Source of the DNA: Diadema setosum
Taxonomy: Eukaryota; Echinodermata; Echinoidea; Diadematoida; Diadematidae
Direction of reading: 5' to 3'
Length of the DNA stretch: 64,000 nucleotides
Assembly: GCF_964275005.1 (NCBI RefSeq)
Contig: NC_092705.1
Coordinates: 4,279,825-4,343,824, forward strand
This document shows, one piece after another, positions 23,866 to 37,538 of this stretch. The notes below the pieces were generated by a model that saw only the letters and a program-made list of their open reading frames with translations, made no database searches and was not told the DNA's origin. Position numbers and translations under genes: made by a program. Positions within the stretch are counted from its first letter, which is position 1. Every line of letters begins with the position of its first letter.

Positions 23866-24045
23866 GACTGTTTGACACGCGATGCCATTGTGGAGACATT
23901 TCTGGCTGGCTTTGAAGATGAGCTCTTCGCCACAAGCTGTACGGTGCTTCCATTTACCATTTTCCTCTTACCGCAGACCGTTATTATCTCATTGCACCGC
24001 TGCGAGGGTTCACAAATTACGGAGGGATATGGAAAGTCATTCTTT
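23866..24045 (-). CDS. Possible Cys-containing exon, product unknown
   Basis: The minus strand is open from about 24045 to a GTAAAA donor near 23866 and contains VICEPSQRCNEIITVCGK and VKQSVLCKEK. The plus strand of the same stretch is also open behind a good acceptor, so strand is uncertain. I recognise no family. I lean to minus because it has spaced cysteines and lies between two other minus-strand candidates. Borders are approximate. Confidence 0.25.
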
Positions 24046-24298
24046 TAAAAGTTGGTGTGTAAAGAAATGTGGAGCAAATTTTAAAACAGTGAAACCTTGG
24101 CCGAAATCGGAAAAGGGGAAGGTATTAATCATATAGAGAAGTTTAGCTAATGTTGATCAATAAACAGTTCCTGAACAGTCAATATCAATTTAACAACATG
24201 CAAATAATTGATTTGATAATGTATTCACCTCACAATTTGGCGAAAATTTACGCTATTAATAACTTCTCTTATCCTTATGTGACTCTTATCAGATTTTT

Positions 24299-25615
24299 AT
24301 GCCTCCGCCACGAAGTGGTGCCGGAGGCATTATATTTTCGGGTTGTCCGTCCGTCCGTACGTCCGTACGTCCGTTCGTCCGTCCGTCCGCTTTCGTTTAC
24401 GCGATAACTTGAGTAATATTTACTGGAATTTTACCAAACTTGGTCCAAGTATGAAGTATGATGGCGCAATTATTTGATTAGATTTTGGGTGAAATCGGCT
24501 AAAGGTCAAAGGTCGAGGTCAAATCATGAAATTGTATCCGTTTACGCGATAACTCAAGACTGGATAAAGCAAATTTCACCAAACTTTGTTGGAGGATGAT
24601 GTATAATGGGACAATTACTTGATTAGTATTTCAGTGAAATCGGACAGAGGTCAAAGGTCAAAGATCAAGGTCAAATCCTAAAATTTATCTGTTCACGTGA
24701 TAACTCAAAACTGGATGAAGCAGCTTTCACCAAACTTGGTCCAAGGATGATGTATGATAGGACAATTAGTTGAGTAGATTTTAGTGACACAGGCAAGAGG
24801 TCAAAGGTCAAACGGTCAAGGCCGAATGCTACAAAATTTATGTTGCAATTTCCCCCATATCTATGCAATGCCCAAAGGTATTTTCTTGAAACTTGGTGTG
24901 GACATGTACTACTGCGTAGAGATTCTCCAGAGAGAGTTTCATGTCATAAGGTCAAAGGTCAAAAGGTCAAAGGTTAGGTGAAAATGTTGCAGTATCACTT
25001 TTCTCGCAAATGGTTCAATGTATCTTCGTGGAACTTGGTACATACGCATGTACTGACTGGCAGGGATTATCTAGGGAATTTAGGGGTCATGGGTCAATCG
25101 TCAGGGGTCAAAAGTCAAGGTCATCTCTTCAAAATGTTACTATTTCCCTCATATACTAGTATATGCAATGCTTGCATTATTAGTTTCAAAACTTAATACA
25201 TGCATTACCTAATGGAGATTCTCTGGTAAATTTCCAGCCAGAAGGTCAAAGGTCAAAGGTTAAGGGTCAAAGGCCAGATTTCAATGCCCCCCCCCCCAAA
25301 AAAAAGAATAAATAAATAAACAAATAAATAAAAAATCCATTTTGTACCGTCATTACACTCTTTCTTCATACCTTGGAAATTACTCAATGCATAAACTTAT
25401 AAAAAGGTCTGTCAGAATTCAAGTAAAAATTCTCAATTCCCCATATTATGTGTACCTGCACTCTTAAAGAATTAAAGCAAACCCAGTTCAAGACATTTCT
25501 GACAAACCTGTCATTTCAATATTTTGCCAGTTATGTGAAACTGTCACGGATCACACATTGTGAAGACATTGTACTATACGCCTACTGGGAGAATCATGCA
25601 TTATGGCGGAGGCAT
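24299..25615. mobile_element. Mobile element with AGGTCA repeats and a TCCG tract
   Basis: Inverted ends ATGCCTCCGCC (24299) and GGCGGAGGCAT (25605-25615) bound it. A short hairpin (CCTCCGCC to GGAGGCA) and a (TCCG)n tract start it. Units of about 145 bp beginning GATAACTCAA recur at about 24403, 24548 and 24701, each with AGGTCAAAGGTCA or a near match. It has no long ORF and looks non-autonomous. Confidence 0.7.
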
Positions 25616-27010
25616 CAGTCGCCATAGCGACATTTCTAGTTATCCCTTGTGTTCATAGAAGGACAACTGGTCCAAAATTTCCCTTAAAAAAAGAAACCGA
25701 AAAGTAGGGCGCCTACCAGTGCATACGTTCTGGTAGTACAATGATGACATAATGTCCATATAATCAACAAATACCATTACTTTATCTTTTCTCAGATAAT
25801 ATATTCCCGTAATGAAAATTTTCGGAAGCATTATTCTCTGGGCTTGTTAGTGCAGTCCAATTTCAACCTTGACTTCAAACATCATTTAAGGGACTATTAT
25901 TCAGATGCAGATAATGAAACCTACGCGGTGTAATCGTCAAATTCATTGGTGCAAGTTCAAAAATACCGAATGAAGTTGTGTTTGCCTTTAATACGCAATC
26001 TCAAACACCGCAAGTATGGAAAAGGTCTTGTTGTACGTTTGACAAAGTTCAGAAGCACCTATTTATTCTGCTTGGATTTCATAAAAATCTCCTTGCATTT
26101 TTGCGTAATTTTATATGTCAAATTGTCGATAGCTCTGCATACGTGTAATAATACTCTGAGTCTCTTTGGCAACAGTAGGGCCTATGTGACGCTTGTTGTA
26201 GCAACCACGAGGATGTTGCAAGAAAAATGATAGGTAAGGTATAGCGAGTTAATGTGAATTACATCTTTTTGCAGCTAATAGATCAAACGGAACTTGGAGT
26301 CTGAATCGCTGGCAAAGTTATAATTCATTGCAAGGTTTACAATTGATTTAGAGGATTTGCGCTCTAATGAAACTTTTCTTAAACGCCCTCAAGTACGCAG
26401 ATAAAACTTGACACCCCCAAACGACGCATTTTAAGGCCTTTTCATCTGTTCTCTTTACGTGGTTCATATACCTATTAATCAAGTATTACCTTACATAAGT
26501 GTAAGCTCTTTAATAACACAGTGTTCATTTCTAAAGGAGACAGCTGTTACAAACAAGTTATCTAAGCCTACATGTTATGTGATTCACAGACTGGTGATTC
26601 ATATTATTTCGTGTGTACAGTGAAGGGGCAGGGCATCCGAATTTCAATATGGGTCCCACTAGCGACGAATTATAGTTTATAATTTTGAATGAGGCAATAA
26701 ATCTGTCGTCACCTGCCAATGGATTTCTAACATAAATGATAACACATTTGATTATTGTTGAACTATACACACAAAAGCCATAATGATTCTTTATTCAATT
26801 TGAAAATGAGATTCCGCATGATTGACAATATCAAACAGCATACATTCAAAACATGAAAACAGGTTCTTCAAGTTTGGCCGTTGGTAGAAAATGTATTCAA
26901 CCATAATAATACATGTGCAACAATTACTTATTATGCATATAAGTTGATGCAGTATGTTCCTTCCAAAGCTCATCGAAGAAACATTATAACTTAATAAAAA
27001 GTTGACTCAC

Positions 27011-27056
27011 CAGCAAGCTCACGTAACATGACAACAATTAGGACTCCACGCTTCAT
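27011..27056 (-). CDS. Possible first exon of another secreted protein
   Basis: Minus strand reads MKRGVLIVVMLRELA plus the first base of a Gly codon, then a GTGAGT donor. It ends in phase 1, the same as the signal-peptide exon of the CCP gene. The hydrophobic core is short and the prediction is weak. If real, the gene would run toward 22 kb. Confidence 0.3.
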
Positions 27057-28313
27057 GTTAAAAGTGCCTGTACTCCTAAGACTGGCTTAAAAGAGTGAAT
27101 GACTTCCTTGTGAGTGGTATAAAAAAAGGACTGAAATGACCAAGTTTACTACAATGGTCTCAGTCTCTTGCCGTTTTTCTGTCTTTCCTTTCTTTCTTTT
27201 TGTTATTAAACTCGGTACAAAACACGGAGGGTGTAAACTGCAAGGGTACTTACGGAATTTATGATGAACTTAAATTTGTTTTCACAATGACCATTCGGTT
27301 CAATAAGTTTAATAAGCTGTGGAATTACCCCCACTTGTCCATTATACAGTACACAAATTGCCGGAAGGACGTCATAAATAACAAAACAAAAAACAGTCCT
27401 TTACGACCTTTAGCTGGGAGCGATGAACGCCCTTTATTGCCCTCAGTTGGAGAAATTACATCTCTTAAAATCATAACGAGTTGGATTGCTTTAATGACAT
27501 CCTCTTAATAGCCTTTACTATACTGCTTGAAAGTAAACTGTCTTTTTTACGGAATTTTCATTTCCATCTTCATTAAAACCTAAACCTAAACACCACACCA
27601 TTGGGTAAGCTCAAAGAAGTTTTTCACGAAAACGTAAATGTATCAGAGGGTGTTGAAGGACAGAAAATCTCTGGATGTTAGGTCATACTTGTTTACAAGA
27701 TAATCGTAGAATTGTACATTCAGTGAAGTCGAGAAAAGAGAATGTATTTACGGTGGCTATCTTTTAACTAATATATTCGTATCTTTTTCGATGTCAATAA
27801 TAATCACTGAAAACATGGATATCAGCAAAAGGGAAATTCTTCCTTTAAAAAAATGCAATAGCACGAAATAGTCCTAAAAGAACACATGAACGAAATCCTT
27901 TTAGAATTACTGAGAAAACCGAACAAAACTGGACGCCTCTCCAAATGTTAATTTTTTTTTGCCACCATATGTGGAGTTAATGAAATGTTTTTCTTCTTCA
28001 CCTCCTTAGCATTATACGGGGCCATCATTATCTTTTTTCTCCTTTGGCATATAAAGCAAGGTATTCTCATGATCATCCTTAGGGAGTAATCGATACAATA
28101 TTGTATTGTCAAGTTAAGTTTTAAAACACAATTCAAAATTGCCTTCGTATGGCTTTTATTCTGAATCTAACTAAAGAAAAAAAAAAGAAAACGGTTGCAG
28201 TCAAGTTCAGAACATATGATTTCGATTATACAATGTGTAACAACATGCACAAATCGCTGAAAAACAACGTCCTCCACTACTGTCGGTGACAACCCCCCTC
28301 CCCCAAAAAATCC

Positions 28314-28348
<35 letters not shown>

Positions 28349-28604
28349 CCTGTAGCCCTCTGTATACGAGAAAGACACTCCTAACAAGTAGCGAAACGTC
28401 TGACGTAGAAAATGCAAAGCACACTATAGTTTGTCTTAAAGAAGTTACCATGGAATGCCACTTTTCAATTTATTTGGCAGGAGTCAATTCCAGGTTGAGC
28501 TACTACTTTCCTTACCACTTCTTATTCACAACAGATGACGACGACGTGTGTGTGTGTGTGTGTGTGTGTGTATGGAGGAATACTTCGTATAACGTATGTG
28601 TGTT

Positions 28605-28618
28605 TATATATATATATA

Positions 28619-28664
<46 letters not shown>
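28605..28664. repeat. (TA)n tract
   Basis: Nearly pure TA dinucleotides with one AAT interruption, just after a TG tract. Confidence 0.9.
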
Positions 28665-28673
<9 letters not shown>

Positions 28674-28883
28674 TATGATAAAAAATGAAGGTGTTATATA
28701 CCGGGTAAGTGCTGTTGTTGTTGTTGTGTTTTTTGTTTTGTTTTGTTTTGTTTTTTGTTTTTTTTTTTTCTTTTTTGGGGGGTATTAGTGATCTGCGACT
28801 TTAATGTTCATGAAACTCGTTGACTTTGCATGTTGTATTACGTAATATTATGATTATACACATACACATCTGCTTGATAGGCT

Positions 28884-28889
28884 TTTATT
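28884..28889 (-). other. Candidate poly(A) signal of the CCP gene
   Basis: AATAAA on the minus strand (TTTATT on plus) lies 131 bases past the proposed stop codon. Confidence 0.55.
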
Positions 28890-29019
28890 GCCAATATCAT
28901 CATAAAATAACCGTTTGACTGATCGAATAAGCTGTTGTTCATTGACTCCTCCCAGCTGTCTGTGCCAGATCTGTAACATCTATAGTCAAGACAGCATTTA
29001 TCCGATGTCCACCACTCCC

Positions 29020-29039
29020 TTAGATGGTCGGTTCACCGT
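29020..29039 (-). CDS. CCP gene terminal exon with stop
   Basis: A strong pyrimidine tract and CAG acceptor precede a reading that completes an Asp codon, then G-E-P-T-I and TAA, in the phase left by B3. AATAAA follows about 130 bases further along this strand. The coding piece is very short, so the call rests on the acceptor, phase and poly(A) signal together. Confidence 0.65.
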
Positions 29040-31057
29040 CTGTGAAAAAAAGAAGAAGAAGAAGACAAACAAAATATTATGTGTAAAGGAAATTTCATCG
29101 AGGAAAAAGAAAACTCATGCTTAGGGTAGCAGCTATACATTAGTTCTTCGTGTAAGGCAAGCTAACGTAGGCTAAACTTAATGCTTTCATTTTCATTTCA
29201 TACAATGATTTCAAATACGTATATCAAAACAGCGCGTAATCAAAGTGAAACTTACTGCATCATGTTGTCATTTCTATTACTATATAGGTATAAATGCTGA
29301 CTTTTCTGCCGATTTGAATTGGCAATTGACAGCAAGTAACAGACCCAATGTGCTCAGGGACAGCCGGTTTTCATTTCTTTCTTACTATCAGACGGTTCGG
29401 TGGGAAAGCACTTCCATTACTTTGTTCAGTAATTATTGATTACGGCGTCCTTTTTTGTCGCTACCTCCACGATAGATTATCGATGCCATGCAAACATTCA
29501 CTTTAAAATCTAGTTAAATGATAACAGGTTCTTTGGTCTTTGTTGAAATTATCATTTGTTTGTGTGTGTTATTTTTTTGTCTGTTTTTTGTAAATAAAGA
29601 CGTACATATACAAAACAGGAAATATTAAGAGTTATTACGGAACAACGATACAAGCGTATGGTTACGATTTTATATTTTTAAATCACACTATACATATTTC
29701 CTTTATATTAGATGGTGATCTCTATCGAGTTGCTTTGTTGTTTGATTGTTTGCAATGGTAAATCAAGAAAACCTCCTCACCTGCACAACTGGGCACAGCA
29801 GAAGGGTTCCACGTACCATCCCACTCACACCAGCCTGTGGCCACACCAACAAGGGTAGATGTGCCTCCACACCCGAAGTCGACCCTCTCAAACGCATTGT
29901 ACTGCTGCTTGTCTGGAGATATTGTTCCCTTGTCGTCCAAGATAGGTCTACCACACGTATTCTCTGAATAAAAAGAAAAGTAATCATGTAAAACTTTTAG
30001 ATGAAGCGGCAAAGATTTCATACCATCAGTACAGTATTCTACTGATTTGTATACTTAGTATACTGTACATGCACAGATGTATACATACACGAAAATAAGT
30101 GAAAAGCAAGATATTTCGTATTTAGGATACAGATTCATGAAAACGACTTGAACTAATATATACAGTATGACGTGCTAAATTCCTAAATATAGATGGAACC
30201 AAAAACACTTTTTGTTTTTCAATGATATTTTATTGATTTCATTCAAATTAATCATAACTCAACCCATTCTGGGTGTAACATGAACATAAGAACGGTACAA
30301 ATGCCATTCAAAAGACAAATCCATTACCAACTTATACTCTGCCCATCATCTCCCTTCAAACATAACAACTTGATTATAAATCAATCCTACTGACCATTTC
30401 TTCACGAGAAAGTATTGACATGTACCAGAAAAAAAAAAAATGTATATATATATATGTATCTTTGACTATGGTATACTTATACTGCCAATCATCTCTCTTC
30501 AACATAACAACTCGATTATAAATCGAGTATGTAAGGGTATATATATACAAGGGTATATACATAAAAAAGCAACAAAAATACTTTATACAAACTAGAATGA
30601 AATCATTTCATTGAAATCAAATCCCCATCCCCCACCAACCCCGATGCACTCAAACCTATCCCACACCCCCACCACAACCCCAAACACATACATCCACAAC
30701 CACCACACACATACACCCCAAACACCAACACACATACACACCAACACCAAAAACGCACATACACACATACACCCCACACACAAAACACACCCGAAGCGAT
30801 ACCACCTTCCTTCCTAATAAAAACGACTTTCAAATTTAGAAACATTTTCCCATTTCAGCAAATGTAATCCCAACTTATTTCTTTTTATAGCAATTTCTTT
30901 TTCTTCATCCCGAAAACTTATTATTCTTTTACAAATTTCCTCCAAAGTAGGAATTTTTCCCTCCGACCTAGATCTAAAAATGATATATTTCAAAATAAAA
31001 ATTATTGTATTATAAAATTTTACTTTTGGATCCCTTCCCACACACACTCACTCACAC

Positions 31058-31093
<36 letters not shown>

Positions 31094-34000
31094 GAAAACA
31101 CTAGTGGGCAATAACTGTAGAATGTGCTGAATAAAGTCAAAGACAAAAAATGAAAGAAACAAAATATGGTGTGGCAAAACATATTTTCTTACATTTTGTT
31201 TCTTTCCCCGTTTTGATGCCAAAAAAAAAAAAAGGCAAGCTGCAGGGCTGCAGACTACTGTATACGCTGAATATTTCACGAGGTTTTTATTTTCGCGAAT
31301 TTCGCGAGTCAGGTGCTATCAATTTATTATTATCTAACTGAGGAAGACGGAATTAAATAATAAATAGAAACTAATTGCGTTTTCTCCTCGCATGTACCAT
31401 TTCCTCCTGACATGAGAGAAATAAATCTATATGTGACTGAATTTTGCTGCATTCCATGTGCATAAATCGACCTTGATCATTTTGCATGTCACTGTCATTA
31501 CCATAACAAGCAGGACCAAACGGAATCAACCAGGTTCCTCCAACGCAGTCATTATAGGTTGGCCCGGAGAGAATTCCCGCACATTGATACAGTATGCGAT
31601 CCCCTCTCTCGTAGCAGTCTTTGTGTGGCGCTGGATCGTGGTACGTTCCAAGTTGTGTCGGTATATTCTGAAAACGACATTCTATGCGAAGAGAGAAAAA
31701 AGTGCGTTTATTATTGATCAAGTGATAAATGAAACATAATGGAATAGGTCATTATGATTCTGATTGTATAAACAATTGTGAACTGACGCGAAAATTCAGC
31801 AACTCAGCAAACTAGCAAATCAAGCTCACATCCAAAACTTATAGAGGTAAAGAGAGATGAAACCCAAGGAACCAAATAAATGTATACGTGGATTAAGTGA
31901 TTGCAGCAACGTTTGTAGAACACATCAGTGAATTTGGGGACAAATCGGAAAATCCGTTCAAAAGTTATGAATTAAAGTTTCGGTGCCATTATTTTTGGGA
32001 TAGGAAGACTACAACACTTTGTGACGTCGCACATGGACATGGATTCGAAGAAATAATCGAATTCATCATAATATCTTCATTTTGTAGCTTAAAGTTAAAA
32101 CATTCGACCTGCCTCTTTCAGAAGATAAGCGGAATCAACATATACCTGATTATACGCAGATAATGTAAGTGTAAAGACGATGGAACGTGTATACTTTTCT
32201 TTCTTTTGTTTTTAATTCTCTTAATATGAAAAAATGATAACTTGTCTCATGTCAGGTACTAGATAAGGGTTATCAGTTAGTGCGTTCTTCTTTTCAAATG
32301 GCACTAGGAGGAGGTTTATATGGAAGGAAGCAAAACACGGCATCAATTCCGTGAATTCTGATTAAACTCAGAGGGAAGAGAACAGTGATATAATATTACA
32401 TGTACTTGACGCGCAAATACATGTATACGTAAAATATTACTCTAAAGTCCTACACTTTTGGCAGAACAATGCGTTCGAGTCATTTAGATAAACAAGTTTA
32501 AACCCCAAACATTTTCGTTGTCAAGTTGTAGTCATCCCAGCAAACCAGGTAAATGACACTTATCTTGTCTTTGGTTATTACGCTTTCACTTCTTTTCTTA
32601 CTGTCAATTGACTGTTGTCTGTAGAACGACATAGGCCCTACTATACTCTAATTTTGTGTAACTTTTTTTTGTTCACGTAAACTAATTACTATGTCTAGGT
32701 ATCTGTGCAAAAAAAAAAATAAAAAAACACACATTCACGTATATTCATGCAGTGATTTTATTCACAAAATAATTCAAAGTGGTTTAATTTATTAAGGGTG
32801 CGTATACTTACGTTGTGACGCGCAGGCTGAGGTGGCGTTTGCGTATAACAAAATTAAAGTAAAAACACGTGAACTTATTGTAGACAGACAAGATAATGTT
32901 TACCCTTCAAATTAGCAAATGATGTCTCTGTATATATCCTTATAATTATGACACTTTCTGTCATGTGCTTCAATATCTTCAATATCATTTTCATGTAAGT
33001 ACATTCTATTCTTTTTTGTGTGTTGCTATATTCATTTATCGGCCAAATGTCGGTTAGAAATATTAATTCCCTTTACTCATGAGCCAATAAATAAACGAAC
33101 AAAACAGTTTTCCTCATGAAATTTCTTCGCAAAGAAGGTTTATATGACCGGTCTTAAACATGAGCGAAATATTCAAATTTGTGCATACGTGCATGAAATG
33201 CAAATGTTTTGCATGGGTTAGAAATCTGAACTTTGCCCTCGTCATATGAAATTAGATTAAGTGCCCTTTGTTGATGAACAATTTGCAACAACGGACACGT
33301 TTCGATAAGTTCAAACAATGCATTGTAAATTGCGAATGAACCCCACGTAATGGACTCTACTATCAAATATTTGTCCCTTTTGCAAAGGTAAGCACTATTG
33401 GAAAGAACGCATACAAGAGAATAAAAAAAGAAACATGACAAAGAAAATTTGGTAGGACATATACACTAATCACGCAAACCTGAAATGCACGTAACAGGAT
33501 ATGTAATATATCCGAAGGTTGATAGTGTTATTCAGAGTTTGACAAGATCCTAAAAGTATCTTTGTGATTTCTTACAAATCATTACAGACAAGACAACGCA
33601 GAACATAAAAAACAAAGCTTAAAAATGTGAAAATCAGATTTCATGATAACGAAACATTTCTTGACCAGTCCTTATGAATATTCAAATGAGCACGATAAAG
33701 ATGCCATGCTCTCACAATTCTTTATTCATTTCATACACAGAAATGAGAAAAATCTCATATTTCAGCTGTATAGATATAAGGCTTGCTTTAAAACCACCCT
33801 AAATAAAAAAACAAACAAAAAACAAACAAATGTGAACTCTGATATATCTTGATATGAGAACATGCCTTTACTTGTATTAGCTAAAAATATTTTTTTTTTC
33901 CAAATTTCATATATAACATACATGAAAAATTGAGAAGGCATGACATCATGACAAATACACAAACAAAAACAGTAATGCTCACCTGCACAGCTGGGCACGG

Positions 34001-37000
34001 TAGAAGGGTTCCAAGTACCACCAGACTCACATCTACTTGTGGTCACACCAACGAGAGAAGAAGTGTTGTCGCACCCGAAGGTCACCGTCTCGAATGCACT
34101 GTACTGAGATTTGTCAGGAGAGATGGTGCCCTTGTCGTCTAATGTAGGCCTAGGGCAAAAATCGGCTGGATGGATAAATGAGATGGTGCCAAATGTATTT
34201 TGGGTCGTACTAACGAAGAAGCAGAATATCTTATTGTCATTAGATTTTTGTAAATCATAACGAGCGAACCGAAGAAGACAGTGTACGTATGAATCTGCGC
34301 AACACACATGTAGAAAATTCAATAACTTATTTCTCATTTTCATCATCCAGTGTGCATACCTCGGCTTTTTAAGGGGAATAGAAATTATCACAAAGTGAAC
34401 TGAACATGAAAACTACATGTTTTAATTCATAGTTTATACTGAGCAGTAAAAATGACGGTGTTACTTTTTTGAGACAAATTTCTCTCTCTGATATCAAGTA
34501 AGCAAGCAACACTTTTAAGATTGCCAGCTCACATAGACGGACTTGTTTTTACCACAGTTGTATAAAGATACTTTGCCGGATAGATCGAACTTGATAGCTA
34601 TACTTCTACTTCTACTTCAGTACTCGACAGGATCCATCACTCTGAATGTAGCGTCGAGGGGACTAGTGACTATTTGAAGCTAAGAATTCATCTACCTTTT
34701 TGTAATAGTTGCAGGTATAGACTTCCCCAAAGAGAAGAGAGAAGAAACACAAAATCCAGTATATGGGGCTACCGTAGACGGCCTTTCCTTTTAGATGTCA
34801 TTTTAAGGACGTTTAATATTTCACATAAGCTTTGACAGGCCACGTGACATTTTAGATGTATCATTATACCTTCACATGTAGGGGCAAATGGAATGGCCCA
34901 AGTTCCACCGTTGCAGTCATTGTAGGGAGGTCCGTACAGAGTTCCTCCGGTACATTGATAGAGAATACGGGTGCCGCTATCATAGCAGTCTTGTGTAGGA
35001 CTTGGATCGAAGTAGGTTCCTTCTTGTGCCGGTAAATCTTCAAAACAACATTCTATATGAAAGAGATAGCATGGAGAAATTGCAATTCCACGTTTTGAAA
35101 GGGAGGGGACTGGAGGATTGGGTGTTAAGGATTCGAGTATTCCTTTAAACACTTGATTGATCTGGGACAAATGTGATGCATCACAATCGGGAATTCTCTT
35201 CGTCATATGAAAAACAAAACCAGTGAAGAAGGCCCTTGTGCGTAAATAATATTCAAACGTATATTAGGCTTTATGTACCAACCGCCTATACTTGCCTCGA
35301 TGCACTAATGGTGGACAGATCTCTCCTATTCCGACGTATTGATTCCTCTAACATTTCTTTTCTCAGTATTTTCCGATTCCCTAGACTTGGCTCCCAATAT
35401 TTTGCATCATACGAATACTGCAACCATAGCAGTAGTCATTCCTATAATTGAAACTTCTTTATCTCGATCATAGACCCTTATTCAAATTCTCTTATTTCAA
35501 TTGACTCACACAGAGATGAGCCAACACTGACAAGCGAGTTATATTCTCTTGCGGATGGCGGTGGGGAAGGGGTTAAGAAATATAGCTTTGTGGGAAGGCA
35601 TTGTTGCCATAGCAACATTTGATTTGTTATACTCAAATCCTGCTAGGGGAGGGCGACAAGAATAAAGTCATCAGTACTCATAGTCATGCATTATTATTAT
35701 TTTTTTTTATGCTTCGAAGTGCCTGCATGGCTTGCGAAGCGGGACAGGGAAAGTGGTAGTGGGAGTCGTCGTGTGCACCTTCCCCAAATCCTAATGGGGA
35801 CGAGGGAGAGAAAAAGAAGGGCTAGAAGCAGAACTAATGACAATGCGGTGTATCTGTGTTTTCTTTTCTTTAACCAGTTTTTCTTCGACACCATGTTCAT
35901 TTTCAAATAACAGATCGCTTTTGTTTGACATCAAACATGTTATTTAGCTGGGATAAACTGTTTTACTAGATACTCCATGGGAAAGTCCCTCCCCGTTGTC
36001 TCTGCAAATACATTTCCACAAACACCAAAATCAACAATAACAACAGAATCAATCTGTAAATACATTTTTAAAATGTGGGGTTTTTTTTTTCGTGTTTAAG
36101 GGTAATTTTCATTTCAAATCCTGAAATATGTACGGGGGTATTTCATTTCTAAATTTGTTCAGACTACGGTTTCACCACAAATAATGATATCACGAAACTG
36201 CACCGAAACATGTCAGAACCCAGGGAAAATTGAACCAAATAAAAGTGTGATTGGCGATGTCAAGGAACTGAAGAAAAATAAAGGATTCAATTCCCATGAA
36301 TTCTGATTAACAACAACAAAAAAAAAAACCCACAGACACATAGAAGAACAGTACTTGAGTGGAGTTATACGTGAGACATTACAATCAGAAGTCATTCTTA
36401 GTCGTACGCTTCGGCAGATTAATATGAACAAATTAAACCCTTCTTATTTTTCGTGCAGCAAATAATGCCCATGATATTCATTTTATCCTATAATAACGTT
36501 TTTATTTTTTTTTGTACATACACGCCGCGTATGATCTAATTACAAAATAGTGAAAGTAATCATGTATGTATATTATAGTTACATGTATCGTTGTAGATTT
36601 TATCAATCCATAGTAGGTTTGTACAAGCATTCCATGGTGCCGTAAACACACACACACAGAAACATTATGCGGTGGGTATATTTTGCATTACTATTTGAAT
36701 TCACATAAATCCAGATTTAAATTCAAACTGGTTTACACTCATGACACTCATTGCACTCCTTAGAAGTGTGTATGTACTTACGAGCCGACGTACAGGAAGA
36801 GGTGTCATCTACGTAAAAAAGAAAAAAAATAGAGAAGAAAAATTGTTTGATTATTGATGATAGACAGCTTACTTGCTTGTATATTCAGTTCATTTCAGCT
36901 CATTTCAATTACTTTCAGACAATGTGTATTTGTGTATGCATCCTTAACAGTGCTGAAAGCTATAACTCCTTGTCTATCTTGTGCTTCGAACAGTGGAATT

Positions 37001-37481
37001 GTTCAAGTTTTGTTTTCACTGTGATTTCACTATTGTTTTTATTTGTTCCAAACATCCATTCCCTACCTTCATGTGCTAAGAATCAGATGAAAGTTACGTT
37101 TATATCGCATGGGTTCATGAACACAACAAAACACAAATCACAAACACGAAGTTCGTGCGTGCATTTTCTGGTGCAGAATTTAATCATTGATTTATAATAT
37201 TATCTTTCATACTTCGATGTTCCCAGAACGCAATTGTCGATCATTTAAACTCTGACCTCCCCACATAAAAGGGTAGGATCTCCTCTAGTTTCCCCAAAGA
37301 ATAAATATGCATTATATGTATTATATACATATAACGGCTGAAGAAAACATCTCCAATTATGTGTGTTGCTTATCTGAGTGAGAAAAGTTGATGAAAGTAC
37401 ATAAAACGAAAAAAACAACTCGCAATGATACTCCAATACCATTTCCTTCCCGTACTGCTAATGCGAGTATTGAATAGAAGC

Positions 37482-37538
<57 letters not shown>

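Larger units (their letters stand above)
25616..28800. other. Mostly unremarkable intergenic DNA
   Basis: Apart from the possible signal-peptide exon at 27056-27011, I see only a TTG/CAA tract (28315-28348), a TG tract (28548-28571), a TA tract (28605-28664) and a T-rich stretch (28715-28775). Confidence 0.5.

Noticed and set aside
23854..24048. Plus-strand 64-residue frame behind a good acceptor
   Set aside because: Not dismissed outright, but no donor or partner exon was found; the minus strand of the same stretch fits neighbours slightly better.
33930..34142. Plus-strand frames opposite the CCP exons (also 29746-29967, 38842-39030, 40004-40192, 42303-42518)
   Set aside because: They are antisense shadows of minus-strand CCP exons with proper splice sites.
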